Positions 16,686 through 29,400 of a stretch of DNA of 64,000 nt are shown here, in pieces (within the stretch, counting starts at the first letter, position 1; every line of letters begins with the position of its first letter). The stretch covers positions 193,758,370 to 193,822,369 of the forward strand of contig CM054115.1 of the NCBI GenBank assembly GCA_028673005.1. Direction: 5' to 3'. The position numbers were made by a program, and so were the translations under genes. Below the pieces are notes generated by a model. The model was given only the letters and a program-made list of their open reading frames with translations. It did no database searches and was not told the DNA's origin. The stretch is from Tanypteryx hageni (taxonomy: Eukaryota > Arthropoda > Insecta > Odonata > Petaluridae).

Positions 16686-19600
16686 TTACACAGTAGACTT
16701 CGCCCACTTCAATCCTTTCTTTGCAGCTGATCTCTCAGCTTGCCTACGGCATGCAAGTGTGTTTAAAAAGCGAATTCTAATGAATGTTCTTGTCCTCACA
16801 TAAAACATGACAACATTTTTATTAACAAGTGGAAATTTTTCTTGCAATATCCTAGTAAGTGATCGTATAACTTTGGGGGATTTCGCCAAATGTCCACCAT
16901 GAAAATTGTCAAAAATTACTTCAAATAATTGCACCATATAAAACCACTGATCGGTTGGCTCGGTTAGACCACCTTTTGAAAGGATTTGAATCCAACTCAA
17001 GTTGGAAAATGCATCTTCCTTTATTTGAAGATGCTGTTGAGTTGGATGACCTAAGTTGCTGTCGTATTTCTTGCATTTGAATGCAATATAGCCAGCAAGA
17101 TACCTAAGGCCTTCTAAAGGTAAATCAACTTGGGATGGAATACTTTCTTTTTCACCTTCAATGGTATTATGTACACATAAATCTCTTACACAATTCTGCC
17201 CTTCCAAGAGTGAAGCCAAGTCATTTTTGTCAGCTATCCCATCAAAAAGACGATGAGTAAGGAAGTATTCCTCGTTATAATCTACTTTCGTTACAGCAGT
17301 GGCAGTTGATAATGGAATGTTTTCCACATCTGAACTTAAAAGTAGAAGGCGGATTTTATTTTTCACTTCCACTGGCATGGGATGGTCATAGAAGCGACCA
17401 AGTCCACGAATTTGAGAAAAAAAAATTTCCAAGCAATCTTGATTGAGCCTGGCAGTTAATATATACTGGATGCCTTGTAACGTTAAGTATTCATATAACC
17501 CTTTTAAAGACCTTAGACTCATAAGTAAACCCTTCTGGAATGGCATTAAATTTCTTTTTCCTACTACACGCATACTCTCACACAAGCTCTCAAATTTGTT
17601 TAAAACAAAGTTGTTGCTTCAAGCATTTGCCAAAACCAGATTTCACACCAATGTTATCAGGTATACGTAAGTTAAAAATATCAAAAGTATCATTAATTAC
17701 TTTAAAAAAAGTACGCATCTCACCAATGTCATCAAAAACAAGATGCAGAGCTTTAGCAGTGGCATTGGAAAAAAGCTGTGCAGCTAATCTTACTTGCTGT
17801 TTATCTCGACATTTACATGTGACATGCAGTTGTGTTAACTTGGGTAGTATCTTAATTTCTCCTGAATCTGCTTCAATTAATTTTTCTATTATCTCTTTCT
17901 GAATCACCCTCCCACAAGGTAAAGCAATCCCACTATCTAAAAAATGATTACGAAGTAACTTCAGTAAATGAGGGAAATCAGCAAAGACCCATACTTGCCT
18001 GTTATTGTCTGATGGATTTGGAAAATTAGGCTTCATGTAGGAAACACCAAGCTCATTCCACACTGTGCCATTTTTACTCCCCATATCCGAAACAGCTGCT
18101 ACAATCAGTGGTGGAAAACTCCTTCAGCCAAAAAATTATAGGATAGTCCCTATGCATTTTGCCCACTTAGTGGACGAAATGCATAGGGACTATCCTAATT
18201 TTTTGGCTGAAGGAGTTTTCCACCACTGATCAATTTGGAGCCAAAGTGTTTATGAGCTATCATCTACTGAGCTGCTACAATTTTAACACCTACATTTTCT
18301 AAATTTAAGATTATTTCTTTCAGTATCACTGCTGACATAGTTACATCAAAATCATAGTATACAGGTTGCTTCCATTTGCCACCTAAGGATCTCACCATTA
18401 CAATCTGTACATTTTTATGTGGACCAACAATTTCATCTGCTCCTTGGTCATAACAAATGCGGCTATCAACATTCATTTCATCAAAGGAAATTATGCAATG
18501 TTTCTGGAGGTTTGAGAAATTTTTAAGTTGAGGTTCCATCACCTTGAAAACATCAAACAAAATACCTTTGTTGCACTTAAAATTTTTTGTCCATCTCCTT
18601 AAAGTGGACAAACCCAGTAAAGGAAAATTTAAGCATTTTCTTAGATAAACATATGCCTTACGTGAAATTGCTCGAAGTGCAATTGCCTTACAAATTGTAC
18701 TTGCATCCCATCTTACCAATTTATTTGATTTTAATGATTTTATTTGTGGAGGTGTTAAGACTTTACTAAGTAAGTCATGCAACTCTGACTTAACCTCATT
18801 ATTGATCGACTTTTTTTTAAATAAACTCTCTCTGCAGGTGGCTGATTCGATTTCTGAGGTTTTGCAGACGTTTTTTTTTGACTGTTGAAGGCAAATTATG
18901 TCTTCGTAATTGTGCATTAGCAGCCTTTAGTTCAGTGATCTGTTTCATAAGAATGTCTCTTTCCTTACAGCACTGGAACTCATCAGTCATTGTATTTGCA
19001 TCTTGGCAGGATTTCTGTCGTTTCTTTGGTGAAAGACTTCCTATATTTTCCAATGCCCTTTTCAGTATGGCCCGTGATTCGGACCTGTTGTCTCTGGTAG
19101 AAACACCTTAAAATCTTCCTGTATTATCATATGCAATATTCACTAAGATAGAAATTATGTAATTTTGATCTTCCGATGAGAATAAATGCAGTTACAGGCA
19201 TTACATTGAAATGAAGGTGTATGTCAACTAAAAGTTTAATAATTACAATCAAGTAATCATAAAAGCAAAATCGATGCCAATGAACGGTACAGACAGTTTA
19301 AAATAAAAAACTTATGTTCTATTTTATGGTTTGAGATAATCACATCAAGATTTATATTTAAAAGCGACGAGGTTAGGATTAGGTTGAGTGTGTCGTTTTA
19401 AAGAAATTTTTCTAAATTTATAAAGTGAATTCAAAAAAGAAAAAACACTGTCATTCGTTTACAACAAAGATATCTTAACTGAAATTTTACAAGATAAACT
19501 TGACTTATTATCACCTGTCCTGTTGAACTGGAGCTTTCACAATCACATGTACCAAGGCAACTTTGCACTTCCTCCACCATTGCATTGAGGCAAGTTTAGG

Positions 19601-19935
19601 CTAGGCACAGCATCTGGTTGCAGACATCTTTGTTTCCTTGGTGGAAGTCCTTATAACTCGTGCTCTAAATCACGATAATAATCATCACTCTTAAAATGGA
19701 TGGAACATATTCTTGCATTAGCTATGTTCACCTTATCCGCACGCTTACATTTTACCAACCAGGCCCTGCGAATCGCCATGTCTTTTGGAAACGCATGGTA
19801 CACTATATCTTTATTGTCTTTGGTTACTCTCCAATAATTCTTGCATGTGGCAACTGCACATTCCATTTTTAGAAAACACAATAATAACAGCAAAGTAGAA
19901 ACAAAACAGAACACAGTAGAAACGCCAAATAACAC
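16686..19935 (-). pseudogene. P-element / THAP9-like transposase, frame-broken
   Basis: In 5'-3' order on the minus strand: a THAP zinc finger (19860-19651: MECAVATCKNYW...HAFPK...RRAWLVKCKR...ICSIHFKSDDY); a coiled-coil (19053-18817) with ERDILMKQITELKAAN; the P-element helix-turn-helix region with LTPPQIKSL...RWDASTICKAIALRAISRKAYVYLR; RNase-H-like segments with IISFDEMNV and KQPVYYDFD; the insertion domain (VFADFPHLLKLLRNHFLDSG); and the C-terminal segment (LNQDCLEIFFSQIRGLG, LPLEGLRYLAGYIAFKCKK). Frame changes occur between blocks, and a 164-bp insertion at 18106-18269 splits IVAA from VSDMGS. The gene is dead. A host THAP9 gene is unlikely given the terminal repeats and breaks. Confidence 0.88.
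18106..18269. mobile_element. Foldback insertion with 12-bp target duplication
   Basis: The 12-mer agctgctacaat occurs exactly at 18094-18105 and 18270-18281. Removing one copy plus the 164 bp between them restores an uninterrupted transposase frame. The first 123 bp (18106-18228) form a near-perfect hairpin: arms of about 58 nt starting CAGTGGTGGAAAACTCC, with only a short indel and a few mismatches. A 41-nt unpaired tail follows, ending CATCTACTG. The terminus resembles hAT ends, but a 12-bp duplication does not fit hAT. Confidence 0.85.
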
Positions 19936-20287
19936 TGTACTGCGTGCAATGCACTCGCTCTTCAGTATGACTTTCGACTACAAATACACTTCTTTCCGGC
20001 ACTTCTCGCCTTGCTTGCCATTATAGTTACGTCATGACATCACGTGACCGTCGAGAAGATAAAAGAGAAAGTTCGCGTTGTGAGACCCATGTGATATAGC
20101 ATAATGCACCACCCTTGAAAAGTTTAACTTCTAACATCCAGCTGAATAGGAATATCTGTCCACCTTGTGTTTGGGGCCACCTTACCTCAGAATTTAGACA
20201 GTTTAAAATGATCCTCAACTAGTTGACTACTTCATAACTTCTCCTTGTAATTCTTTTATTATCTTTCTCCCATTGTGATAACTCTCA

Positions 20288-22664
20288 TTAACCCCTATGC
20301 GCAGTTCTCAGTACGCTGTACGTCAGCGGCAGGGAGGCCCTATCTGCGGTTGAACGTGCACTGTACGTTCCGGCGCGCTTCGTCTTTTTTTAATTTTTTT
20401 GGCCAAGCTAGCGGCTTTATCGGAGAATCAAAGAACAGCATTGTCTTCTAGAGGGATTCAGCTTCGTAAACATATCCTTCGGTACATGAATAGGCACTTA
20501 GAAAACTAAAAAAAAACACTCAAAAATATTTTTTATCTCTCTTCTAGATGGTCCGAGCCTGCTTCGTAAGCATTTCGAGGGTCTGTTTCACTCTCCTTTT
20601 GTGTATATTAGCACGGTATCTGGTTAGTCTCACTCCTGAGTCAGGCATCTCATCTTATATTGCTTTCTAGTTCTCAGTCAAATATTACTTTTGTGAGAGG
20701 AAGTTGAGACACCCATGTTCGAAGATGGAGAGCAGTAGTAGTGGTTCGTTTTCGAGAGATGAAATTGAAAGATTACTTGAGGATGAAATAGAAGACAGTG
20801 AATTACATGTGGATTCCGGCAGTGATAATTCTAGAGAAGAAGAGGTTGATTTCTCTGCATTAAGTGTACCTCAAGAGTCTGAAAACGAAGACGAAAATGA
20901 TGGTGGTTCATCAGGTAGGGCTGACGATTTTCACAATGCATGGGTTTGGGTTGATTTTGACGGACGAAATGTTCCAAGAAAAATTCCATTTATTGGTGAG
21001 TTTGGTCCAACTACTTCTATTACTAATGTTCTTGAGTCTTTTACAAATTTTTTTGATACCACCCTAGTTGAGACAATTGTTTTGGAAACTAACAGGTATG
21101 CCGAAAATTATTTTTAAAATGTTGTTCTTTCCTCCCGATCTCGATTTAACAAATGGAAATCTGTTGATCTAGCGGAAATATATGTATATTTGGGAATCAT
21201 CATGTTAATGGGTATTGTACAAAAGCCTACACTACGTTCTTATTTTTCAAGAAAACCACTTTGGGAAACTCCAATATTCCCTGAAACAATGTCTCTAGAT
21301 AGGTTTGAAAGTATTTCAAAATTTTTTCATTTTGTTGATAATTCAAAAATTAATAGTTATACTGGAAACAAAAAATTGTTCAAAATTCAACCTATCATCA
21401 ATTATCTACAATGTAAATTTCAAAGTATTTATTTACCAAAAGAAAATATTGTTGTGGATGAATCTCTAACACTTTGGAAGGGACATCTGTCATTCAAGCA
21501 ATATATTCCTTTGAAGTCTTCTAAATTTGGAATAAAGACTTTCGAGCTTTGTGAATCGGACACTGGGTACTTATGGAATTTTATTGTTTACTCTGGGGCC
21601 GATTCTACAATTTCTGTTTTTGATACTCCAGATGGACTCAAAACATCAGCAATAGTAATTAAATTATTAGAGCCTATATTTCAAAAAGGTTATAATTTAT
21701 GGATGGATAACTACTATCACTCACCTGATTTGGCAAAATTTTTAATGAACCGAGGTAATAACGTTGCTGGAACATTACGTTCAAATAGAAAAAATGTCTC
21801 AAAAGAGATAAAATCTATAAAATTAAAGAAAGGGGAACACATTTCCAAAGTAAGCAATAATGTAATGATCATGAAGTGGAGAGATAAAAAACCGGTTACA
21901 TTCATATCGACCTTCCATACCAACAACTTTCGAGAAAAAGACGGAGTTTCTAAACCAGTATGCATTCTAGAATACAATACAGCAATGGGAGGGGTTGATC
22001 TAAAAGATCAGAAATTACAGCCCTACCTACTTGAACGCAAAAAAAACAATAAATGGTACATTAAATTATTCAGACGATTGTTAAATGTTTCAGTACACAA
22101 TGCACTGGTAACCTTCAATAGTTCTCAAAATAAGATGAACCATCTCAGCTTTCGCCTTCTGCTAATAAGTCAGATTTTAGAAAAATATCGGACTATTTCC
22201 GAGTCACCAAGCGCCAGACGACCCCCCGTAAATCTGTCACCACGCCATTTACTCAAAAGGCATTTCTTAGAAAAACTACCGCCGACCGGGAAACAAGCAA
22301 GGCCACAAAGAAGATGCACAGTGTGCTCGGCTAAAGGGAAAAGAAAGGACACCATATACTGGTGCCCTGACTGTGATGTGGACCTGTGTTTAGAGGAATG
22401 CTTTAAAAATTACCACACCAAGGTCAATTTTTAAGCATAGAATCAAATGCCCGAGACTGTACGCTGAATACAACTCCCAGTATATCGTAAGTAAAGCCTT
22501 TTTTATATTCATTAATCATTTTTAAATAACTTACAAAAGTTTTACGTAATTAAAAAAGATATAAAACATCATATAACAAGCTGCACACTCAGCGATTTTT
22601 TCAAAATTTACTACCGCAAACAAGACCTTCGCATGTGGAAATCTCGACCAGCTTGAAGGGTTAA
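20288..22664 (+). mobile_element. piggyBac element, near-complete
   Basis: TTAA occurs at 20288-20291 and 22661-22664 with short inverted ends TTAACCC(C/T)T. It carries a full-length transposase frame with a single stop. It lies in Rad54 intron 5, antisense to the gene. The element differs from the other two piggyBac families here (2920 and 5179). Terminal similarity beyond the first nine bases is weak, so the right boundary is slightly uncertain. Confidence 0.8.
20704..22434 (+). pseudogene. piggyBac transposase (PGBD4-like) with one nonsense codon
   Basis: A single frame of 577 codons is broken only by TAA at 21115-21117 (after NRYAENYF); the conserved sequence continues in the same frame (SRSRFNKWKSVDLAEIYVYLGI). 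The N-terminus is acidic and serine-rich. The catalytic triad is visible: IVVDESL, then LWMDNYYHSP, then GGVDLKDQ. The hydrophobic C-terminal helix region follows, then a cysteine-rich zinc-binding tail (RCTVCSAKGKRKDTIYWCPDCDVDLC). The likely start is ATG 20704 or ATG 20725 (MESSSSG). Apart from the stop it looks intact, suggesting recent inactivation. Confidence 0.93.
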
Positions 22665-22858
22665 CATGTCTTTTAAATTTTTCCTCGATAGAAATATTCC
22701 ACCATTTATTCATTCACTATTTATGGTCAAAAGATCCCAATGAAATTGAGATTGACATCCAACAGCCAATCACAATTTTTTTAAGAAAAATAGAATTTAT
22801 AGCCCTATACATAAAAAATACAAAATAGTGATTTAAATAAATCACAAATTAAGATTAC

Positions 22859-23053
22859 CTTAACAAGGCTACTGGGAGCAACAATGACCACTCTGTCCAC
22901 TATTGGCTTTGCCTCTGGTCCCTGACGCAGTAGTGTCCATGATAATGTTACACATTGAAGCGTCTTACCCAATCCCATTTCATCTGCCATGATGCAGCCG
23001 AAACCATCCTTCATACATTTGCCGGTAACACAATCATACATGAACTTAACCCC
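22859..23053 (-). CDS. Rad54: Rad54 coding exon 5 (Walker A)
   Basis: This 195-nt exon follows acceptor TTTTTCAG. It reads [26 protein letters not shown], the ATP-binding Walker A motif, then [34 protein letters not shown] (motif Ia, split by intron 5). Donor is GTAATC. It is phase 0 at both ends. Confidence 0.97.
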
Positions 23054-23304
23054 CTGAAAAATTATTGTAAAATAAAGAAATTACTCCTTACATTCTTTCA
23101 CCTTATATTTACAGACTAGACATATTCTTATACTACATCAGTAACTTCAATTTTAATCAAATACAATAAATAAAGTAATAATCCATAGAAGCATTCAACA
23201 CAATAGACATTGCTTTAGAGAAAATGCTGCATTCAAAAGCTGAAACTGGGATTAAAGAGAAAAATTCTAAATGGAATTGTCTTTTTAACTGGTTTTCTAC
23301 TCAC

Positions 23305-23374
23305 CTCTCTTTGATGAGGTCTCAATATTTTGGATAACACAGGATCAACCACAACATGTACAAGCTGTTTCTCT
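23305..23374 (-). CDS. Rad54: Rad54 coding exon 4
   Basis: A 70-nt exon between TTTTTTCAG and GTGAGT. It completes a split TT|A codon and encodes EKQLVHVVVDPVLSKILRPH, then QRE, the conserved Rad54 VVVDP..S..LRPHQREG segment just before the ATPase domain. It was too short to stand out as an ORF and was found by matching phase and motif. Confidence 0.95.
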
Positions 23375-24173
23375 CTGAAAAAAGAATTTAATTTCAGCAA
23401 AAGAAAAAATATAAGGACTCTCCAGCCATCAATTAGTCTAACTTACTCAAGCAGCCATTTTAGGAAATTCGTATACAGATGCATAAACCAGATGCACATT
23501 TCAGCTGCATAAAGTAATAATAAATCCACAAAAGACTACAGTTAAAATCACGGTCTATTTAAATCAATAGATAAAAATGACATATTATTAAAGTTTTTCA
23601 TTCTTTCCTTATTAAAGGAACTTTTATAAAAATAAAAGAATCATAACAATACAGCAACAATAATTCATAGTTGTCACTTTTTAAAAATTCCTGAGCAAGA
23701 ATCTTCTACAACTGCGACAATAGGTATCCACAAAACCATGGGCATCCACTGGAATAGGTGGAGGCATAGGGGATAGGCAAGCTCCCATATTGTTGTTTTC
23801 CCTTGACAGGCCTTATCCAGAGAGGGACAACTGCCCTCCCCCCCAGCGGACGACCATGCACAAAAGCCATGAAAAGGTTATGGAAATGAGATGCATATTT
23901 TGGCTACAAAGCAGTCATCATCAGTGCTGTATTGCTGTTAGAGATAACTCTTGCACCAATAAGGTCATTAGAGGAGCTCAACAATATTATATTGAATCTT
24001 CTTAGACAACAAATTAACCAATGTCTTCATAAAAGTCCTTTCTTCAGCATGAGTCTGGATGACACCAATGACTTCATTGCTTTTGCCCAGAAAAATGCTA
24101 TTCTTTTCCTTGTTTTAGATTTTGATAGTTAATCTAATGAAGCATAATGAATGAAGGAAGTATTTACAATATA
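23375..24173. other. Rad54 intron 3, proximal part, no gene seen
   Basis: Mostly AT-rich. A somewhat GC-richer patch around 23760-24060 has short plus-strand ORFs, none recognisable. Confidence 0.5.
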
Positions 24174-26113
24174 CCATATTATTCCGAATATAGTCCCTCC
24201 CTTTTTGGCCAAAATATTAGTAGGAAAAGTAAGGGGAGAGGACTATATTCACACCCAAAAAATTAGCAAACAAAAATATCATCGCCGACAGTAAGTACAT
24301 GTAACAATTAATGCCCTCAATAACTCAATTCTTTTTGTTCACTATTTGGAATCCTTGCCTTAAACGTTTGCATTTTCATAATAGCGGCAATTGCAGAAGT
24401 TTTCACTTTGAAAGCGTTGATTGGCCAACTTCATCCCTTCCCTAAGTCCCGAATATTGATATGCAGGGGCAGCATGGGTGCCACCTATTGCCATTTTAGA
24501 GAAAATGTCACTACAATGAAAGAATTTATCTTTGTTGCCCATCAATCTGTAGGAAACTCTGACAGCTGATCAGACTGTCCAGCTCGCGCAGCTGTTGATT
24601 GTATATAATGCAACTGCATTATAAAAGTATTACTTATGTAAATCAAACCGAGGTGTTGAAGGTGTTTCAACTATCTACAGAATGTATTCCTTGATGTGAT
24701 ATTCTGAGGCAAAAATATCGGGAGTAACAAAAATACGGGTAAAATAAATCATGAAAAGAATATGTAAACTGGAAATCTGGTGGTACCGTAAATACCCGCG
24801 TATAATGCGCACATTTTTTCGAAATATTTGAGTTAAAAATTAGAATGCGTGTTATGCGAGGGTACATAGTTTTCCTATTTTCATTTGACCCCATAATTCC
24901 ACAATTTCGGCACATTAATTACTGCCTGGATATCCTCATAATTTTATTGGTGATTTTTACGAAAAGTAAGATAAATAATAGTTAAAATTTATTAACTAAT
25001 TCCACAAACATACATTAATTAGATATGAAAAGAATGAATTCAGTATTTATTCATTTTAAAAGTCAAGAAATACTTAGTCACTGGACCATTCTTCTTCGAT
25101 GTTGTTATCGGAATCGGCATCTTACGCATGACGTCACTCTACACCGGCACCCAGCCTGGTGGTGAGGTACTGGTACTACTTACAATTAGAAACAATGGCA
25201 GCTGATACCTTTGAGTACGCTGGGAGTTGATGCATGTTGTAAAAATACCATCAAGTTATCGTTCCCTACTTTTCTCTCAGCATTCATACATGATTTATTC
25301 TTGATTCTTAGTCTGTAGTTAATTATGGTTATTTGCTATCGTTCTAATAAGGGTAAAACTGAAGGTTGGGCGAACCCGTCCATCTCAGGCATGACTACAA
25401 CGTATGTAAAAAACTTCGACATAGAATTATCATCATTCCTTCATTTTATTAGCTCAAACAATGTCATATGCCATACTATGAAATTAATATAATTGGATTT
25501 ATTGTGTATATCCTAATATCACCTTGTAAGTAAACAAAGTATGTAACGATTGAGTTAACTGAAGTTCTTCTGGAACGTTATTCGAAAATTTCATTTCGCA
25601 CTTTCATTATGTTACCAATACATAATACCAATAATTCGATCATTGCTTTAGACCACGTTACACCATCTACTTAATTCTGGAATGGTAACGCTAAAAAAAA
25701 TCTGTTTGTGCTATACGCGGGTATATAAAAAAATCATAGATTACGAGGTTGAAAACCCCCCTGCGCATTATACGAGGGTGCGCATTATACGCGGGTATTT
25801 ACAGTAATTACTTTTTTATACAGGCACAATTTAAGTAGCCATTGTCAATGGCATCTGAAGGATACGAATGGAATTTAAATAACATTCATAAATGCAAAGT
25901 TTTCGAATTAAGTCCAGTAACACTTGATACATATTTACATTACACCTACAACTATAACATGCAAAACATGATGTCATTGTTTCATTGTAAATTGATAGCT
26001 TTAACTAAACTAAAATTGAGGTCTGTAATGGGGCTCAAACTTTTTCCAAAACTGAGGCTTCAGAAATAGGGGGAGACTATATTCAGGGAGGGACTATATT
26101 CAGACTAATACGG
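24174..26113. mobile_element. TA-flanked MITE, pogo/Tigger-like ends
   Basis: Inverted ends of about 32 bp, CC(A/G)TATTA.TC.GAATATAG then TCCCTCCCT, are flanked by TA at 24172-24173 and 26114-26115. A second GAATATAGTC block lies just inside the right end. No transposase ORF was found. A different TA-flanked MITE (24786-25804) is nested inside, leaving about 920 bp of its own sequence. Confidence 0.75.
24786..25804. mobile_element. Nested TA-flanked MITE, pogo/Tigger-like ends
   Basis: A 1019-bp element with about 27-bp inverted ends, C(C/T)GTAAATACCCGCGTATAA then TGCGCAC, one mismatch, flanked by TA at both sides. The right end carries an extra internal copy of the GCGCATTATAC motif. It is non-coding and sits inside the MITE at 24174-26113. 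Confidence 0.8.
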
Positions 26114-26385
26114 TATTTAACGAATCACAAAGCATACTATGCATACATTTTAGTTGATTTCAGGGCTCGACAAATTTTATAAAAACCTAGGCACCAACTC
26201 TAAAACCTAGAAGCCAGCACAGATGTTACATAATTTTCATGGATATTTTTTATCATCGTCAGAAAAATCAATTTTTAATAATTTAGACACGAATCTGCTG
26301 CAATAATTAAGACGTTCACATTTATTTTTGTCACATTATGTAACAGAACATAATAAAATGAGACTTATGCATCTGAAAAAGTATA

Positions 26386-29142
26386 CAGTAAAACTTCGCC
26401 GAAAGCGGGAGTTAGGTTCTACAAGGGTGTCGCGTTGCGCGAATCCGCGTTGGAGGAATCATTAGTTTTATGGGAATAAAAGGGTTCGGTTCCGAGTTCG
26501 GAAAAATGTACTCCTTGAAGGCGTTTTTTCAATAATAATAAAATAGTTTGCTTATATTTTCTCGAAAAAAGATTATAAACATCGCATCAACTAATTATAT
26601 ACAGTAGTATTGCGTTTAAAAAAATATTTATTAAAAAATTAAAATTAAATTCTCGCGTAATTTTACACTAGGCAGACATTCACTTTTATAGTTTTCCCTT
26701 TATACCTGGAAATGCTTGCTTAAATACGACACTTTCATCGCTCACAGTGGTAAATATTTAGAAACAAGTTTTGAAATATTTAAACTTACTGTTCACAGAA
26801 CTGAAACAATACATATAAAAAACTTGTTGATTAATATTGACAGCGAATCCAACGATATGTCCTCAGCTATGCCAGATTGGCCTCTGCACAGATGCATAAC
26901 ACTAGCGGCACTACCGGCAGTTATTTGCACTCACTGAAACGGTACATACTGGCATTAATTTTCGCGTAATTTTTATTTATCGCTAGAAATATTTTATTGA
27001 AAATTTAATGAAATATTTTAACGAAGTTACAGTGAAAATCACCAAGGTTAATTAGATGGTCTGCTCTTGGTCTTGTGATTTCGATGTGCTCGAACCTTGA
27101 CTGGAAGAATTTCGTGATAGGCATCTGTTTGGACTTTTTTAACTCCCTATGAAGTTCTACGTAGGGAGCTAAAGCTGATTCTAGACTCCTCTTGAACTTC
27201 AGGCTTCTTTCTACTGAAGGATCAAATTCCAGTGGTGCTTCTTTTAAATCTTCTGCCTGCTTCAAAAACTTCTCCAAAACTTTTGCTGTTAACTTTGGCT
27301 TCTCAGGCTCTGAATCATTCTCTTCTTTTTCGCCTTCACTCGAAGTTTGTGTCACCATATCTAATTCAGCAACGGTTAGTTCCTCTGCATGGGACTCGAA
27401 CAATTCTTCCATGTCTTCAAAGCCTTCACCCCCGATGTGTCTTGCGATTACGGCTGTTTAGGGGCCGCATGGAAGTAAATAAATAAATAAATTATTTCCC
27501 TAACGTCCTCCGTATTATCGGGAAAACCTAGGAAGTCACGAACGATATCAGGCCAAAGAGTTTTCCAACAAAGGTTCATCGTTTCACTTCTCACTTCATC
27601 CCTTTATTATTTCAATGGCCTTCGAAATATCAAATTTTTTCCAGCAATCGCTAACTCCTAAGGATGGATTTGTCTTCATCATTGAAAGAATGTTAGCGAA
27701 ACTTCTGCGGATGTAATACGACTTAAAGGCTGCAATAACACCCTGGTCCAAGGGCTGCACAAGTGAAGTTGTATTAGGTGGTAAGAACTCAACTTCAATT
27801 TCAGGATGGGCCTCAGCAAGAGATTTCGAATGACCTGGTGCATTATCCACTACGAGGATCACCCTAAATGCAACATTTTTTTCCTTCAGGTACTTTTTCA
27901 CTTCACTTACGAAGCAATTCTGAAACCAATCCTCAAAAAGTCTTGCAGTAACCCGAGCTTTGCTGTTACTCCTCCAAAATACAGGGAGCAAACTTTTGGT
28001 CTTGCCCTTCAGTGCCCTCGGATTTTCCACTCTATACACCAACATTGGTTTGCACTTAAAATCTCCTGCTGCATTTCCGCAAAATAGAAGGGTAAATCTG
28101 TCTTTCACTACTTTAAAGCCAGGAGCCGACCGTTCGTCTTTAGCAATCCACGTTCGTTGTGGCATTTTTTCCAAAATTAACTCGTCTCATCGGCGTTAAA
28201 GACTTGCTCAGGTCGGTAATTTTTCCTTTCGGTGAGTTCACTGAATACATCTGGATATTTAGCTGCTGCTTCATGATCGGCAGATGCAATTTCGCCAGCA
28301 ATCTTCACATAATGAAGTTGAAAATCGCTTCTTAAATCTATCAAACCATCCTCTGCTGGCTTGAAAAGTAAAGGCTCCTCGTTCTTCACCACTTTCTTGC
28401 GATTTTAAATGCTCATATATACTAAGGACTTTATTTCTGATAATAGGCCCATCCAAAGGAGCACGTTTTTGCACCTGATCTTCGATCCAAATGTTTAACA
28501 TCTTTTCCATTTTCTCCATTAGTGCATCTCTTCTGCTAACATAGAAGGTACCAGCAGAAGCACCGGCACAAATACTAGAACGAATTTTTTCTTCCGTCTT
28601 CTTCATGGTTCTTATTGTAGATTCATTTACGTCGTATTGTCGGGATGTGACCGTCCAGAATTCATCTCGTCAATACCTTAGTGATTCAGCCTTGGCAACC
28701 TCCGCAGTGAGTTTTGTGTGTATTGCATCTTCGGGGAGAAAAGATATTTCCAGCGGAAATATTCCTGGGGGCTAAGAGATCCATCGGCGTTACTTATGTG
28801 ACTTCTTTTTAACGACGGTAGTTAAGTGCTAAGTCTCACGTGACGTGAAAAACTGAAAAAAGGAACCTCATCTCCAGGTTGGAGTTGAAGATAAAAAAGC
28901 AGTTAAAAACGCTGAATGATTTTTTATTGGGTGCCGACAGACTTAACAAAACACTATAATCGTAGTAGGATTTTTTCTTACTAATGATCTTTTCAGGGCA
29001 AACCTTTTATTGAAAATGGTCATTCAAGGAAATCGCGTAAAAATGAATCACTTCCCGCGGTCAGAGAAGCTCATCATGCATTTGAGTACTGCGTAAATTT
29101 GAATCCGCATTGCGGGAAGCCACGTTCGGCGAAGTTTTACTG
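26386..29142 (-). mobile_element. Tigger (pogo-family) DNA transposon
   Basis: Perfect 18-bp terminal inverted repeats CAGTAAAACTTCGCCGAA are flanked by TA at 26384-26385 and 29143-29144, and subterminal GCG(T/C)..GAATCCGC motifs are repeated. A decayed TIGD1-like transposase gene lies inside. The element is in Rad54 intron 3, same orientation. Confidence 0.93.
27005..28660 (-). pseudogene. Tigger transposase (TIGD1-like), broken
   Basis: Pieces in order: an N-terminal helix-turn-helix tail (YDV.ESTIRT near 28630), the CENP-B-type DNA-binding half (GPIIRNKVLSIYEHLKSQ...FQASRGWFDRFKKR), EQVFNADETSLFW with the first catalytic aspartate at the join of two reading segments near 28180, KDRFTLLFCGNAAGDFKCKPM, the second aspartate in ILVVDNAPGHS, and the third in LPPNTTSLVQPLDQGVIAAFK, followed by an acidic C-terminal tail. 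At least one frameshift (about 28390) and stops (about 27600) are present, so no intact protein is possible. The DDD/DDE order fits the pogo/Tigger family. Confidence 0.9.
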
Positions 29143-29400
29143 TAATGATATTCTGAAAACATGTAGTTTAAGAACAAGAATAAAAATTTGCACTTATTTT
29201 CAGGAACTCTAATGCATCTGACAGATATATTACACTGCCCCAACTGCTGAGCCTGACAATACAATATGACTACAGTACATGAGTATAGTATAACCAAAGC
29301 CGCACTACAGCATGCATATACAATATCTAGGTGTCAGCATGAAAATCTTAGGTGCCATGGTGACTGGTATTAGTGGAGCCATGCTCTATTTTATACTTAC

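Larger units (their letters stand above)
16450..20110 (-). mobile_element. P-element-family transposon (THAP type), ends approximate
   Basis: A decayed P-type transposase gene (16686-19935) is flanked by a 22-bp inverted repeat with one mismatch, TGACGTA(G/A)CTATAATGGC.. at 16509-16530 and 20013-20034. P elements carry both terminal and internal inverted repeats. I can place this pair but not the outermost ends or the 8-bp target duplication, so the boundaries are approximate. It lies in Rad54 intron 5. Confidence 0.75.

Noticed and set aside
18106..18228. Transcription terminator or microRNA hairpin
   Set aside because: The target duplication shows that the hairpin arrived as an insertion; there is no promoter context.
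16686..19935. Host THAP9 gene
   Set aside because: Frame breaks, a foldback insertion in the coding part and flanking inverted repeats indicate a dead P-type element.
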